Virus record (IMG/VR): IMGVR_UViG_3300046369_001589
Coordinates: 1 to 38,151 of that record
DNA from: a virus
DNA: 38,151 nucleotides
Direction: 5' to 3' (one strand)
The position numbers were made by a program, and so were the translations under genes. Positions 1-8,362 of the stretch are shown in pieces. The notes under the pieces are model-generated. The model did not search any database, had not been told where the DNA came from, and saw only the letters and a program-made list of their open reading frames with translations. How positions within the stretch are numbered: position 1 is the first letter of the stretch; each line of letters starts with the position of its first letter.

Positions 1-1
1 T

Positions 2-1051
2 AGAATTAAAACCGCGCAAACATGCAGCTGGACATATTGGTGCAATTATAAATTAAAACTTCCAGATACAGGTAATGATGGATCTAGTAGAGGAACTATT
101 TGCCATAATGTATTTGAGTTATTGGGAACTAAACATAAAAAAGAATTTAATCAAATTATAGAAGATGGCACAATATGGAACACTAAAGCTGTAGCATCTC
201 AAGTAAAAAAAGAAGCTGAAGAACTATCTGTAAATGATTCTGAAAACCTAGAATTGATTGACGAAATGATAGTTAATGGCTTGAGGTGTGATTTTTTTGG
301 AGACATCGAAGATAAACCTGTTAAGGCGGAGTCTGAGCAATTTTTTGACCTCGAAATAAATAAACCTGAGAAAAATGTAAGATACGCAATAAGAGGTTAT
401 ATCGATAAACTGTTTGTCTATAAAGATAACTCTGTAATCATCAGAGACTTCAAAAGTAGCAAATCAGTTTTTAAAGGTAAAGATATAACAGATAATTTAC
501 AAAACTTAATTTATTGTTTGGCAGTTAAACATCTTATGCCTGAAACAAATCCACAAAGCGAATTTTTGTTTTTAAGATTTGACTTAGATAAAGACTTGCT
601 TGGAAACTATGGAAAAGGTTATGTAAAAATGGATAAGATTACCCAAGAAGAGCTTGAGGGTTTTGAATATCAACTAACTCAATTTCAAGAATACTTAGAT
701 AATTTTGATGAAGAGACTGCTAAATCAAATTTTGCAGCTCTACAAGATTTTCCTAAAGATGGAACGTTTGGCGGCCCCTTAGCCTGCGGAAAAGATGGAT
801 ATAAAATGTCTAAAGGCGAACCGATTTTAGATAAAAATGGAGAACCCATAAAAGCTTTTATTTGTCCATATCGCAAGCCTATGGAATACTATGCTTTAAA
901 AGATTCCGAAGGGAAAATTAAAAAAACTGCATTTGTTGATTCGAGACACGACCTTGAACCTGAAGATGGAGACGAAATTGTAAAAATGAATTATGAAGGC
1001 TGTCCGCACTGGGAAAACAAACAAAAACTAGATGATTTTTTAGATGTATAA
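2..1051 (+). CDS. PD-(D/E)XK nuclease, RecB/Cas4-like (5' end outside window)
   Basis: The reading frame is open from base 2 with no stop, so the start lies left of the window; 349 codons are visible. A TTG at 122 could be mistaken for the start, but coding-like sequence runs upstream of it, including a cysteine pair (TCSWTYWC) and the motif RGTICHNVFELL. The order of motifs fits Cas4/AddB-type nucleases: N-terminal Cys, a His motif, then GYIDKLF and IIRDFKSSK as the Asp...Asp-x-Lys catalytic core, then a C-terminal Cys cluster (ACGKDG, CPYRKPMEYY, GCPHWE). That arrangement often binds an iron-sulphur cluster around the nuclease. The likely role is single-strand or end processing in replication or recombination. 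Its last 8 bases overlap the Nudix gene, so the two are probably co-translated. Family is fairly sure; substrate is unknown. Confidence 0.8.
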   Translation, partial: RIKTAQTCSWTYWCNYKLKLPDTGNDGSSRGTICHNVFELLGTKHKKEFNQIIEDGTIWNTKAVASQVKKEAEELSVNDSENLELIDEMIVNGLRCDFFGDIEDKPVKAESEQFFDLEINKPEKNVRYAIRGYIDKLFVYKDNSVIIRDFKSSKSVFKGKDITDNLQNLIYCLAVKHLMPETNPQSEFLFLRFDLDKDLLGNYGKGYVKMDKITQEELEGFEYQLTQFQEYLDNFDEETAKSNFAALQDFPKDGTFGGPLACGKDGYKMSKGEPILDKNGEPIKAFICPYRKPMEYYALKDSEGKIKKTAFVDSRHDLEPEDGDEIVKMNYEGCPHWENKQKLDDFLDV

Positions 1052-1439
1052 AGCGGCAGGAATTATTTTAACTTTTGGAAAACTCATTCTTCTCGGCAGA
1101 AGAAGTTCTTTTGCGGCAAGCTTTCAAGGATATTGGTCTATGCCCTGCGGATTAATCGAAGCATCGGAAGATCCAAAAGTAGGAGCCATAAGAGAAGTTT
1201 ACGAAGAGACCTTGATAGATTTAAATGAAAAAGATGTAAAGTTTTTAACTTCTTATAATATGGACGAAGAAAATAAATTTGCAGTTTTCCACGCGTCATT
1301 AAATGACTTAACCTTTCCAAACGAAAAAGCTCAAGATTTTTTTGAACACGATGAATGGGGATTTTTTAATATAGAAGAAAACTCATTGCCAACACCCATG
1401 ACAGATAACACAATAAATTCAATTTTAAAATTAAAATGA
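1044..1439 (+). CDS. Nudix hydrolase
   Basis: A 131-residue single-domain Nudix protein. The Nudix box G-x5-E-x7-REVYEET is present (about residues 36-57), with the metal-binding REVxEE core intact. The Gly usually found two residues after EE is replaced by Leu. The family hydrolyses nucleoside diphosphates linked to another moiety, such as oxidised dNTPs, NDP-sugars or ADP-ribose, and the substrate cannot be read from sequence. It begins inside the end of the nuclease gene (8-base overlap) and its stop overlaps the Gmd start as ATGA. Placement beside a GDP-mannose enzyme makes an NDP-sugar substrate possible, but dNTP sanitation is equally plausible. Confidence 0.85.
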   Translation: MYKAAGIILTFGKLILLGRRSSFAASFQGYWSMPCGLIEASEDPKVGAIREVYEETLIDLNEKDVKFLTSYNMDEENKFAVFHASLNDLTFPNEKAQDFFEHDEWGFFNIEENSLPTPMTDNTINSILKLK

Positions 1440-2470
1440 AAAAAGTTTTAGTAACAGGAGTAACAGGTCAAGACGGTAGTCACATGGTAGACTATCTTCT
1501 GCAAAACACAGATCATAAAATCTATGGCACGGCACGACGCTTAAGTGTCAAAAATCACGAAAATATTTTGCACTTACAAAATGAACCGCGATTTGAGTTG
1601 ATTGACATGGATTTAAACGACGCACATAGTATTCGTGATATAGTCATTGATTTACAACCAGATTTTTTTATCAACTTTGCTGCACAGTCTTTTGTAGCTG
1701 GAAGTTGGAACTATCCAATACAAACATGGGAAACAGATTCTAATGCAGTGCTACATATTTTAGAATCAATTAGAAGGTTCTCTCCGCACTGTAGATTTTA
1801 CAATGCTGGAAGCAGTGAAGAATTTGGCGATGTAGTTTTCTCTCCCCAAAATGAATCTCATCCACTGTTACCTCAATCTCCTTATGGTGCGGCGAAATGT
1901 GCTGCGAGACATATTGTTAGGGTCTACAGAGAGTCTTATGGTTTATATGCTATACAAGGTTGGTTATTCAATCACGAAGGGAAAAGGCGCGGATTAGATT
2001 TTGTTACTAGAAAAATCACTCATGGTATTGCAAAAATAAAAACTCAAATAGAAAACAATCAAAAAATAACGCCTCTTACTTTAGGAAATATTGAAGCCAA
2101 GAGAGACTGGAGCGACGCAGAAGATTTCATGGACGGGGTTTGGTTAATGCTTAATCAAGATCGTCCAAAAAATTATGTGCTTGGAAGCGGTGAAATGCAT
2201 AGCGTAAGAGAATTTCTTGAAGAAGCTTTAAGTTGCGCTAATATTAAATATGTTAAATCGGGTAAAAATGAAGAAGAAAAATATCTTACAGAAAACAAAG
2301 AAATACTATTTGAAGTTAACCCAAAATTTTATCGACCAGCAGAAGTTCACAAATTATGCGGAGATCCATCTTTAGCAGAAAAAGAATTAGGATGGAAAAG
2401 AAAAACAAATTTTAAAAAATTAGTGCAAAAAATGTACGAGAATGATTACAATTTATTGTGTAACACATAA
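1436..2470 (+). CDS. gmd: GDP-mannose 4,6-dehydratase
   Basis: A full-length (344 aa) short-chain dehydratase that should convert GDP-D-mannose to GDP-4-keto-6-deoxy-mannose, the entry step to GDP-fucose, GDP-rhamnose and related sugars. Visible evidence: NADP-binding TGVTGQDGS at residues 7-15, the SSE active-site segment at 126-128, the catalytic YGAAK (Tyr150, Lys154), the NHEGKRRG and GNIEAKRDW motifs typical of Gmd, and FYRPAEVHKLCGDPS near the C-terminus. All catalytic positions look intact. No fucose synthase or reductase is visible in this window. In a phage it may alter host surface polysaccharide or glycosylate virion parts. It is coupled to the Nudix gene by an ATGA overlap and followed 2 bases later by a structural gene. 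Confidence 0.93.
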   Translation: MKKVLVTGVTGQDGSHMVDYLLQNTDHKIYGTARRLSVKNHENILHLQNEPRFELIDMDLNDAHSIRDIVIDLQPDFFINFAAQSFVAGSWNYPIQTWETDSNAVLHILESIRRFSPHCRFYNAGSSEEFGDVVFSPQNESHPLLPQSPYGAAKCAARHIVRVYRESYGLYAIQGWLFNHEGKRRGLDFVTRKITHGIAKIKTQIENNQKITPLTLGNIEAKRDWSDAEDFMDGVWLMLNQDRPKNYVLGSGEMHSVREFLEEALSCANIKYVKSGKNEEEKYLTENKEILFEVNPKFYRPAEVHKLCGDPSLAEKELGWKRKTNFKKLVQKMYENDYNLLCNT

Positions 2471-2472
2471 TT

Positions 2473-3891
2473 ATGAAAGAAGACTCTTATTCAGCAAAAC
2501 GTCCAGGACCGAAAAGTTCTGCGCAAACACCCGCAAAAAAATCCGAAAAACGCAAAGGTTCCAGCAAGAACAAACCTGGAAGTGCAGCCAAAAAAGGCAG
2601 CTCGATCACTTTCTCTGATAAAGTTGTAGAAGCTTTAAAAACAAAAGTTAAAGAGCATAATGACAAATACAGTAAAAAAGTAACTTTATCTCAACTTAAA
2701 AAAGTATATCGCAGAGGAGCTGGAGCTTTTTCTTCTAGTCATAGACCCGGAAAAACTAGAGGTCAATGGGCAATGGCAAGAGTAAATATGTTTCTCAAAA
2801 TGGTTAGAGGTGGAAAAGTAAAAGATAGCTACAGAAAAGCTGATCAAGATATTTCCAAGGCTTCGGCGAATGTTTTAATAGATGATGGAATAAGAGATGA
2901 AATCAATCTATTCACAGAAGAAGATTTTATTCAGGCTAAGTTAGATATCTATAATAATCAATTACAAGAAGATCCAGAATTCACAGATGAAATGTGGAGT
3001 ACAATTTTTATTGATATAGAAGAACTTGGCTTTGAAGAAATAATCGACGAAGAAAGCTGGGCTAAAAAAGCTAATGAAGGTAAAAAATTAAATAAACCAT
3101 TCAGAACTCCAAAAGGCCCCAAAAAGTTTTCAGTCTATGTAAAAAACGAAAAAGGTAATGTTGTTAAAGTTAATTTTGGTGATCCAAATATGGAAATTAA
3201 GCGCGACGACCCGAATAGACGTAAAAGTTTTCGAGCAAGACATAATTGCGAAAACCCTGGTCCAAAAACAAAAGCTCGTTATTGGAGCTGTAAAATGTGG
3301 GAACGCAAAAAAAGCGTAACAGATTATACAAAAGGCGAAGAAATTGAAGAGTCTACAGAAGCTTCCTCAGATTACATGGAAAAAGCGTTCATGGATCATT
3401 GCTCAAAATACGATGAAGATCTTGTTAATACAGCTGGGATGGATAAAGATAAAACTTATGCTGCATGCGCAATGCAATACAAAAAAATGAAAAGCTCTTT
3501 ATACGAAAAAGGAGAAGCGGGTTTAACTGAAAAGCAAAAAAAATTACCTAAGCCAATCCAAGATGCAATTCTTAAAAAACAAGGAGAAACTTCTGATGCA
3601 GGACTCTGGGAAAATATTCAAAAAAAGAAAAAAAGAATGGGCAAAAACTATAAAGCTGCAAAGCCAGGAGATAAAGATTACCCGTCAAAAGAAGCTATTA
3701 AAAAAGCTCAATCTAAAAAAATGAAAAAGGATTATGCTGCAGAAGATTTCAAGCCTCATATGATGTATGACCCGAAAACAGGCAAAGGCTATAAAGCGAA
3801 GACCATGGAAGATCATTTGAAAATGAAAAAAATGGGCTATACTCATGAAAAACCTAATTCTTCCAACGGCGGACATCACGAAGAAAAATAA
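2473..3891 (+). CDS. Virion-associated / prohead accessory protein (cyanophage-like modular protein)
   Basis: A 472-residue Lys-rich modular protein. After a disordered basic N-terminus (residues 1-45) it has a module with LKKVYRRGAGAF and GQWAMARVNMFLKM (about 70-110), resembling the DUF5824 segment of marine T4-like phage head proteins. A second module around 240-275 contains FGDPNMEIKRDDPNRRKSF and a Cys pair (HNCENPG, YWSCKMW), also recalled from cyanophage prohead-associated proteins. Further on come an FMDHC...YAAC motif shared with two other proteins of this window, then GLTEKQKKLPK, and a final module with HMMYDPKTGKGYKA and HLKMKKMGYTH. The repeated linking of short modules suggests an adaptor in the capsid or injected with DNA. 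Function is inferred from family resemblance only. Confidence 0.6.
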   Translation: MKEDSYSAKRPGPKSSAQTPAKKSEKRKGSSKNKPGSAAKKGSSITFSDKVVEALKTKVKEHNDKYSKKVTLSQLKKVYRRGAGAFSSSHRPGKTRGQWAMARVNMFLKMVRGGKVKDSYRKADQDISKASANVLIDDGIRDEINLFTEEDFIQAKLDIYNNQLQEDPEFTDEMWSTIFIDIEELGFEEIIDEESWAKKANEGKKLNKPFRTPKGPKKFSVYVKNEKGNVVKVNFGDPNMEIKRDDPNRRKSFRARHNCENPGPKTKARYWSCKMWERKKSVTDYTKGEEIEESTEASSDYMEKAFMDHCSKYDEDLVNTAGMDKDKTYAACAMQYKKMKSSLYEKGEAGLTEKQKKLPKPIQDAILKKQGETSDAGLWENIQKKKKRMGKNYKAAKPGDKDYPSKEAIKKAQSKKMKKDYAAEDFKPHMMYDPKTGKGYKAKTMEDHLKMKKMGYTHEKPNSSNGGHHEEK

Positions 3892-3893
3892 AT

Positions 3894-4490
3894 TTGAATT
3901 TAATTGATAGCAAGGACAGGACAGTGTTAATACTGTCTCATTTCTGGACACCAATTAATATTACTACAGCAAAAGAAGGTATTAGAAAATTAATATCTTC
4001 AGGATCATCTTCGCATAAAAATCCCTCTGTTAAAGCTCTGAGTTTCTCAGGAGAACCTTTATTGTGGGAAGATTGGATTGATTCATCTCGAGCATCTTAC
4101 TATAAGAGTCAACCATTTCTCTCTTCTTCTAATGCATTATACCCCGTTCCAACCATTTTGTTGACAACCGCAAAATGGGTTTATCAAACCAAGAACAAGC
4201 CTAACTTACGCTATTTATATAAAAGATATAAAGGTCGTTGTCAAATTTGCGGTGATAAGTTTGACATGAAAGATATGACAATAGAGCATATTTACCCAAA
4301 AAGTAAAGGAGGCACAAAAGAAAGTTATAATGTTACGCTTACTTGTCAAACCTGTAATTGCAAGAAGGCGGCAATTTATCCATATACAAATAAAGAAGGA
4401 AAAGAGCTTAAGCCCGCCAACCCATATCCATTCTTTCACCCATTTCAGCGAGAGCGAGAAGAGTGGAAACCTTTTTTGTTTAGATCTTAA
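3894..4490 (+). CDS. HNH endonuclease
   Basis: A 198-residue HNH nuclease. The C-terminal domain shows two zinc-binding pairs (CQICG and CQTCNCKK) flanking EHIYPKSKGG and the central Asn of YNVTLTC, the normal beta-beta-alpha-metal layout with Glu-His in place of the more common Asp-His. The N-terminal part (SHFWTPINITTAKEGIRKL) matches the N-terminal extension of the family often seen beside phage packaging genes. The longest form starts at TTG 3894, two bases after the previous stop. A GTG at 3924, preceded by AAGGACAGG, has the better ribosome site and would give 188 residues. Possible roles are packaging-associated cleavage or a free-standing homing-type enzyme; sequence does not decide. 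Confidence 0.85.
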   Translation: MNLIDSKDRTVLILSHFWTPINITTAKEGIRKLISSGSSSHKNPSVKALSFSGEPLLWEDWIDSSRASYYKSQPFLSSSNALYPVPTILLTTAKWVYQTKNKPNLRYLYKRYKGRCQICGDKFDMKDMTIEHIYPKSKGGTKESYNVTLTCQTCNCKKAAIYPYTNKEGKELKPANPYPFFHPFQREREEWKPFLFRS

Positions 4491-4595
4491 TTTTTTGGCA
4501 TACTATTAGCAATACTTTAATAGTAAATACTTGAATTTAGTGATTTAAGAGACAAATTTACACACTAGTTTATAACACTTAAAAAAAGAGACAAA

Positions 4596-5021
4596 ATGGC
4601 ATACTACTTAAAAAAACAATATCAACCAAAATTTATTTCTGATACATTTAAAAATATATTTGATGACTTATTAGATAATGATGAGTTTAAAAGCTTAGAT
4701 GATTATCCAGTACAAGCAAATGTTATTTCCAAAGAAAAAGAAACCGTAATAGAACTTCTTACTCCTGGCATACCAAAAGAAGATATAAACATCGACTGTC
4801 AAGCTGATAAATTAATTGTTTCTTATCAAAGCCCAAAAGAAGAATCTATCGAAGGAAAATATACTCAACAACAAATATTTAAAGATGGATTTAAAAATAC
4901 ATTTAAAATAAGCTCTGAATTGGATCAAGAAAAAATATCAGCAAAAATGAATAATGGCATATTAGAGATTACAATACCAAGAAAAAAAGAAAAATCAAAG
5001 ACTAGAATAAAAATTACTTGA
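4596..5021 (+). CDS. hsp20: Small heat-shock protein (Hsp20 / alpha-crystallin)
   Basis: A 141-residue ATP-independent holdase chaperone. The alpha-crystallin domain spans roughly residues 38-135: ETVIELLTPGIPKEDINI is the first strand pair, and NNGILEITIPRKK is the conserved closing motif (A-x-x-x-N-G-I-L-x-I-x-x-P). Such genes are common in marine T4-like phages and are thought to protect virion or replication proteins. A 105-base gap precedes it, holding the direct repeat AAGAGACAAA (about 4547 and 4587) and a TATAAC box at 4571. Its own promoter is therefore possible but weak. The stop codon lies inside the -35 box of the next gene's promoter. Confidence 0.9.
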   Translation: MAYYLKKQYQPKFISDTFKNIFDDLLDNDEFKSLDDYPVQANVISKEKETVIELLTPGIPKEDINIDCQADKLIVSYQSPKEESIEGKYTQQQIFKDGFKNTFKISSELDQEKISAKMNNGILEITIPRKKEKSKTRIKIT

Positions 5022-5046
5022 CAAACGATAGTTTTTGTTTTATAAT
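5018..5046 (+). promoter_or_regulatory. Sigma-70-type promoter for the beta-barrel gene
   Basis: TTGACA at 5018-5023 and TATAAT at 5041-5046 are separated by exactly 17 bases, a perfect consensus match. The ATG at 5061 follows the -10 box by 14 bases, so the transcript leader would be only about 8 bases. The stop of the Hsp20 gene is embedded in the -35 hexamer. Confidence 0.85.
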
Positions 5047-5060
5047 CTGGAGTTTTAATT

Positions 5061-5714
5061 ATGAAAACCAAACTAATAACAGTTACTGCTCTTGTAGCAG
5101 CTTTTTTTATTAACGCAGTCCATGCTGGATCAGGCGCCGTTTCCTTGGGTTATGGCACCGATACATTCAGTAAAGGTTCGCTTTTGACCGAAGAAAGTAT
5201 TTCGGCTTCAGTATCTTATGGCGCAGAAGTCGAAAGTCTGAACGTAGAAGGCTCAGTTTCATCTTTTGACGAGCTCTCTGATGGAAAGAGTGTTTATATT
5301 TTCTCTGGCGGCGTTTCCAGCGCAATTGGAGACTTATTAAACGTTTATGTCGGACTTGAGCATGAAGAAATCATCGATGGAGGCAGTCAACTTGATGCAG
5401 CCCTTGAATTAAGTCTTAATTATGCCTTATCCCCGTATTTTTTAATTCTTAGAGATACTAGCGATAATAATTATGTATTTGAAGGTGGAGCTTCTCATAC
5501 TTTTGACCTGAACTTCGCAGACTTGACATTGGCTGGCGCTTTAGGTAATTCCGATAGATACGGCATTGAAGATAATGATTATTATTCTCTCGGATTATCT
5601 TTATCAAAAACCTTGACAGATTCAGTTCAAGCTTCTGCTGGATACGATCGAGTAGACTCAGACTCAATTGACGGAGAAGACGTACTTTCCGCATCATTCA
5701 CCTTTTCTTTCTAA
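5061..5714 (+). CDS. Signal-peptide outer-membrane beta-barrel protein
   Basis: A 217-residue exported protein. It starts with a classic Sec signal peptide (MKTKL, hydrophobic core, cleavage after AVHA at about residue 22). The mature part is rich in Gly, Ser, Asp and aromatic residues in alternating beta patterns, with about eight amphipathic strands. It ends SASFTFSF, a terminal aromatic residue as in the beta-signal recognised by the Bam machinery. I infer an 8-stranded outer-membrane barrel. No enzymatic motif is visible and I do not recognise the exact family. It has its own consensus promoter and a very short leader, and shares a unit with the following membrane protein. A phage-encoded barrel could mask a receptor (superinfection exclusion) or change permeability; that is speculation. 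Confidence 0.7.
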   Translation: MKTKLITVTALVAAFFINAVHAGSGAVSLGYGTDTFSKGSLLTEESISASVSYGAEVESLNVEGSVSSFDELSDGKSVYIFSGGVSSAIGDLLNVYVGLEHEEIIDGGSQLDAALELSLNYALSPYFLILRDTSDNNYVFEGGASHTFDLNFADLTLAGALGNSDRYGIEDNDYYSLGLSLSKTLTDSVQASAGYDRVDSDSIDGEDVLSASFTFSF

Positions 5715-5721
5715 TTTAATT

Positions 5722-5961
5722 ATGAAAAATACAATAGATACAATCAAAAATTACGCAGGAGGAGTTACCAGTGTCCTGCTCTCTATTATCGGATTGCTCG
5801 TTGTCGCCCAGGTCGTATTTGGCGCAGGAGCACCCATTAATGTTATTGGCAACCTTCAGGATGTTGTCACAGGATTCGTAGGAGAAGGGGCTTCCTTAGC
5901 GGGAATTATCACTCTTTTGCTTATCGTTGCGCTTTTTAAGCAAAAAAGCGATAAAGATTAA
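5722..5961 (+). CDS. Small two-helix membrane protein (holin-like candidate)
   Basis: A 79-residue protein starting at ATG 5722, seven bases after the barrel gene's stop; the longer open frame from 5668 lies inside that gene and is not the likely start. Two hydrophobic segments are clear: residues about 17-38 (VLLSIIGLLVVAQVVFGAG) and about 52-72 (ASLAGIITLLLIVALF). A Gly/Val-rich linker joins them and a charged tail KQKSDKD ends the protein. Size and topology resemble class II holins or small pilin-like and membrane-stress proteins. There is no lysis enzyme next to it, and a second holin-like gene lies at 32804-33238. It is followed by a strong terminator, so it ends the barrel unit. Confidence 0.6.
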   Translation: MKNTIDTIKNYAGGVTSVLLSIIGLLVVAQVVFGAGAPINVIGNLQDVVTGFVGEGASLAGIITLLLIVALFKQKSDKD

Positions 5962-5984
5962 ACTTTATCTAATATAATGTTCCT

Positions 5985-6013
5985 AAAGCCGCTCAGAAAT
6001 GGGCGGCTTTTTT
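5985..6013 (+). terminator. Rho-independent terminator
   Basis: The stem AGCCGCTC (5987-5994) pairs with GGGCGGCT (6001-6008), with one G-T wobble and a six-base AGAAAT loop. AA/TT extends the base of the stem and a run of six T follows at 6008-6013. It closes the barrel/membrane-protein unit just before the next promoter. Confidence 0.88.
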
Positions 6014-6035
6014 GTTGGCGCGATTAAAAAACTTC

Positions 6036-6064
6036 TTGACAAATTAATCAAATAGTGTAATAAT
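6036..6064 (+). promoter_or_regulatory. Promoter for the DUF1549/DUF1501 operon, leaderless type
   Basis: TTGACA at 6036-6041, a 17-base spacer and AATAAT at 6059-6064. The ATG at 6071 begins seven positions after the last base of the -10 box (six bases between), so transcription should begin at or next to the start codon. No Shine-Dalgarno sequence is present. Confidence 0.78.
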
Positions 6065-6070
6065 TTTATT

Positions 6071-8341
6071 ATGAAAAAACTACTTTTACTATTATTATCA
6101 TCAATTTACTGTTTCGCTGATACTCTTTATTTTAATAACGGAAAAGATTTAAAAGGAGATATTCTTGAGGCAAATGCAACTCACGCTTTAATAAAAAGAG
6201 CAAGTGACCTGCAATTATTTAGAATAGCAATAGATTCTCTTACAGAAGATAATCAAGCTTATATCAAAAACAACTTCCCGCCAAGCCACGAAGCTTTGCC
6301 GAAATTTAAAAAACCACTATCAGATAAAGATTTAAATACCCATGCAAGATATATTGATAGTTTAATTGAAACAAAATTACGATCATATAACCTCAAACCA
6401 AACAAAGAAGTTGATGATGCTACATTTTTGCGCAGATCTTATTTAAAGGTTATCGGAAGAACTCCGTCGTTAACGGAAGTAGACACCTTTTTAAATAGTA
6501 AAGACAAAAACAAAAGATCAAAATTAATAGATCAACTATTAGGCAGCGAAGGGTATGTGAGTCATTGGTTCAACTTCTGGGCTGATATATTAAGAATAAA
6601 AGATAGATTAAATAATAGAGTATCAGGTATACCATATAAAAATTATGTAAAAGAATTTATATCAAATAATAGACCATATGATGTTTGGGTAAGAGAAATG
6701 CTTTCTTCATCTGGAGCTTTATGGGAAAGAGGTAATGAAGGAGTTAGTTACTTTGCGCGAGATGTAAACATGCCCCTCGACAATATGGCCAATACAGTTC
6801 GCATCTTTCTTGGCACTAGTCTTGAATGCGCCCAGTGCCATGATCATCCATTTGATCGCTGGACACAAAAACAATTCTACGAAATGGCTGCGTTCACAAG
6901 CGGTTCGACAAATCTAAGAAGAAGAGGTGTTGATAATTTAGGTCAATTTAATAGATTGGTTAATACAGAACAAAGAAGGCTAGAGCAAGCAGGTGAGCCG
7001 CAAAAATCTAGACAGCTAAGAAATGAATCTAGGGGCATTCAAGACATTCTTCAAACAGGTCTAGATAGCCTGGGTTCAGGAAAAATTAATTTACCAAATG
7101 ACTATCAATATGATAACGCAAAGCCGAGCGAAATGTTATCTGGAAAAACAATTTTTGGAAAAGAAATCGACATAAAAACAAAAGCTCCTCAAGCAGGGTC
7201 TCGAGAAATATATGCAAATTGGCTTGCAACAGATTCGAATCCTAGATTTACAGCTGTTATTGTAAATAGGTTATGGAAAGAAGCTTTTGGACTAGCTTTA
7301 ATTGAGCCAATTGATAACATGTTTGATGATACATTAGCTACAGATCCAAAACTTCAGCTACATTTGGAAAAAGTTATGGTAGCTTTAGATTACGATTTAA
7401 AAGAGTTTTTAAGGGTATTATATAACACAAAAACTTTTCAGCGTCAATCTGTAATAAGAGATGTTATCCCAAAAGATAATAAAGATCAGTCTATGCCTGT
7501 AGATGTAAAATGGATTATCGCAGGACCAAATTCTGAAAAACAATCTCACAACGCTATTCCATATTTCTATCAAGGGCCAATGCTTGAAAGAATGAGTGGC
7601 GAACAAGTCTGGGATTCATTAGTAAATTTAACGTTTAACGATATAGATTCTAGAAAACTTCAGCAAAACACAAAAGGTTACGAAGAGTTTCAAAACTTTT
7701 CGGCAATGACTGGTGAAGAATTATTTCAAGATCTTATGGCCAAAATAAATAAAACCGAAAGGCCAAAAACAGCAAATAAACCAAAATTCACAGAACCAAT
7801 AAATACAGATTGCCCAATTAAACCAGGCAGAGCTATTGATCCAACTTTATTAGCTCTTAATGAAAACGGAGAGACGGTTGCATTTTGCTGCGAATCTTGT
7901 GTTGATAAATTTAAATCCCAGCAACAAACCAAGAAAGACGATTACAAGCAAAACTTTGTAAAAGATCGTAATTCCGTAAGAGCTTCTGAATTATCTTCTC
8001 CTGCTCCCGTAGGGCACCTTATTCGTGAGTTTGGTGGTTCAGATAGGGAGCAGATCGAAAACTCAAATAAAAGCGCCTCTGCAACCCAGGTACTCAATTT
8101 GCTTAACGGTTTTGTAGAAACAAGGTTATTAAAAAATAAAAACTTTGAAATTATTAAAGCAGTGCAATCTCAAAAATCTTTAGATGATAAAATTAAAGTT
8201 GGATTTAGATATATTTTAAATAGAAATCCATCCTCAAAAGAAATATCATTATTTAAATCGTCATTAAAAGACAAGAAAGAGGTATATAAAGAAATAATCT
8301 GGACTTTAATAAACACACACGAATTTATATTTATAAAATAA
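6071..8341 (+). CDS. DUF1549/DUF1553 exported protein with CxxCH motif and YHS-like insert
   Basis: A full-length 756-residue protein of a family typical of Planctomycetota, Verrucomicrobiota and Lentisphaerota. It has a Sec signal peptide (residues 1-16, ending CFA), then a short beta-rich domain (LYFNNGKDLKGDILEA, about 18-70). DUF1549 follows at about 90-290, with FLRRSYLKVIGRTPS, HWFNFWADILR and PYDVWVREML, and a cytochrome-c-like CAQCH at Cys253, Cys256 and His257. DUF1553 has SREIYANWLATDSNPRF, VNRLWKEAFG and a final INTHEFIF. Between the DUF1553 blocks, Cys581 and FCCESC (Cys606, 607, 610) form a YHS/TRASH-like metal-binding insert. The gene stands under its own promoter and is followed 22 bases later by DUF1501. 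Biochemical function of the family is not established. Presence between phage genes is the striking point. Confidence 0.9.
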   Translation: MKKLLLLLLSSIYCFADTLYFNNGKDLKGDILEANATHALIKRASDLQLFRIAIDSLTEDNQAYIKNNFPPSHEALPKFKKPLSDKDLNTHARYIDSLIETKLRSYNLKPNKEVDDATFLRRSYLKVIGRTPSLTEVDTFLNSKDKNKRSKLIDQLLGSEGYVSHWFNFWADILRIKDRLNNRVSGIPYKNYVKEFISNNRPYDVWVREMLSSSGALWERGNEGVSYFARDVNMPLDNMANTVRIFLGTSLECAQCHDHPFDRWTQKQFYEMAAFTSGSTNLRRRGVDNLGQFNRLVNTEQRRLEQAGEPQKSRQLRNESRGIQDILQTGLDSLGSGKINLPNDYQYDNAKPSEMLSGKTIFGKEIDIKTKAPQAGSREIYANWLATDSNPRFTAVIVNRLWKEAFGLALIEPIDNMFDDTLATDPKLQLHLEKVMVALDYDLKEFLRVLYNTKTFQRQSVIRDVIPKDNKDQSMPVDVKWIIAGPNSEKQSHNAIPYFYQGPMLERMSGEQVWDSLVNLTFNDIDSRKLQQNTKGYEEFQNFSAMTGEELFQDLMAKINKTERPKTANKPKFTEPINTDCPIKPGRAIDPTLLALNENGETVAFCCESCVDKFKSQQQTKKDDYKQNFVKDRNSVRASELSSPAPVGHLIREFGGSDREQIENSNKSASATQVLNLLNGFVETRLLKNKNFEIIKAVQSQKSLDDKIKVGFRYILNRNPSSKEISLFKSSLKDKKEVYKEIIWTLINTHEFIFIK

Positions 8342-8362
8342 AAACTAAAACCAAATAAAATT

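Noticed and set aside
3894-4490. HNH gene as part of a restriction system (McrA-like)
   Set aside because: No modification-binding domain or methyltransferase is present; the N-terminal extension fits phage HNH proteins.
4540-4595. T4-type late promoter (TATAAATA) before hsp20
   Set aside because: Only TTTATAACAC is present, not the motif; a sigma-70-like reading is also weak, so no promoter was called.
6827-6841. DUF1549 protein called a true c-type cytochrome from CxxCH
   Set aside because: Only one CxxCH is present in a family where heme attachment is not established; left as a motif.
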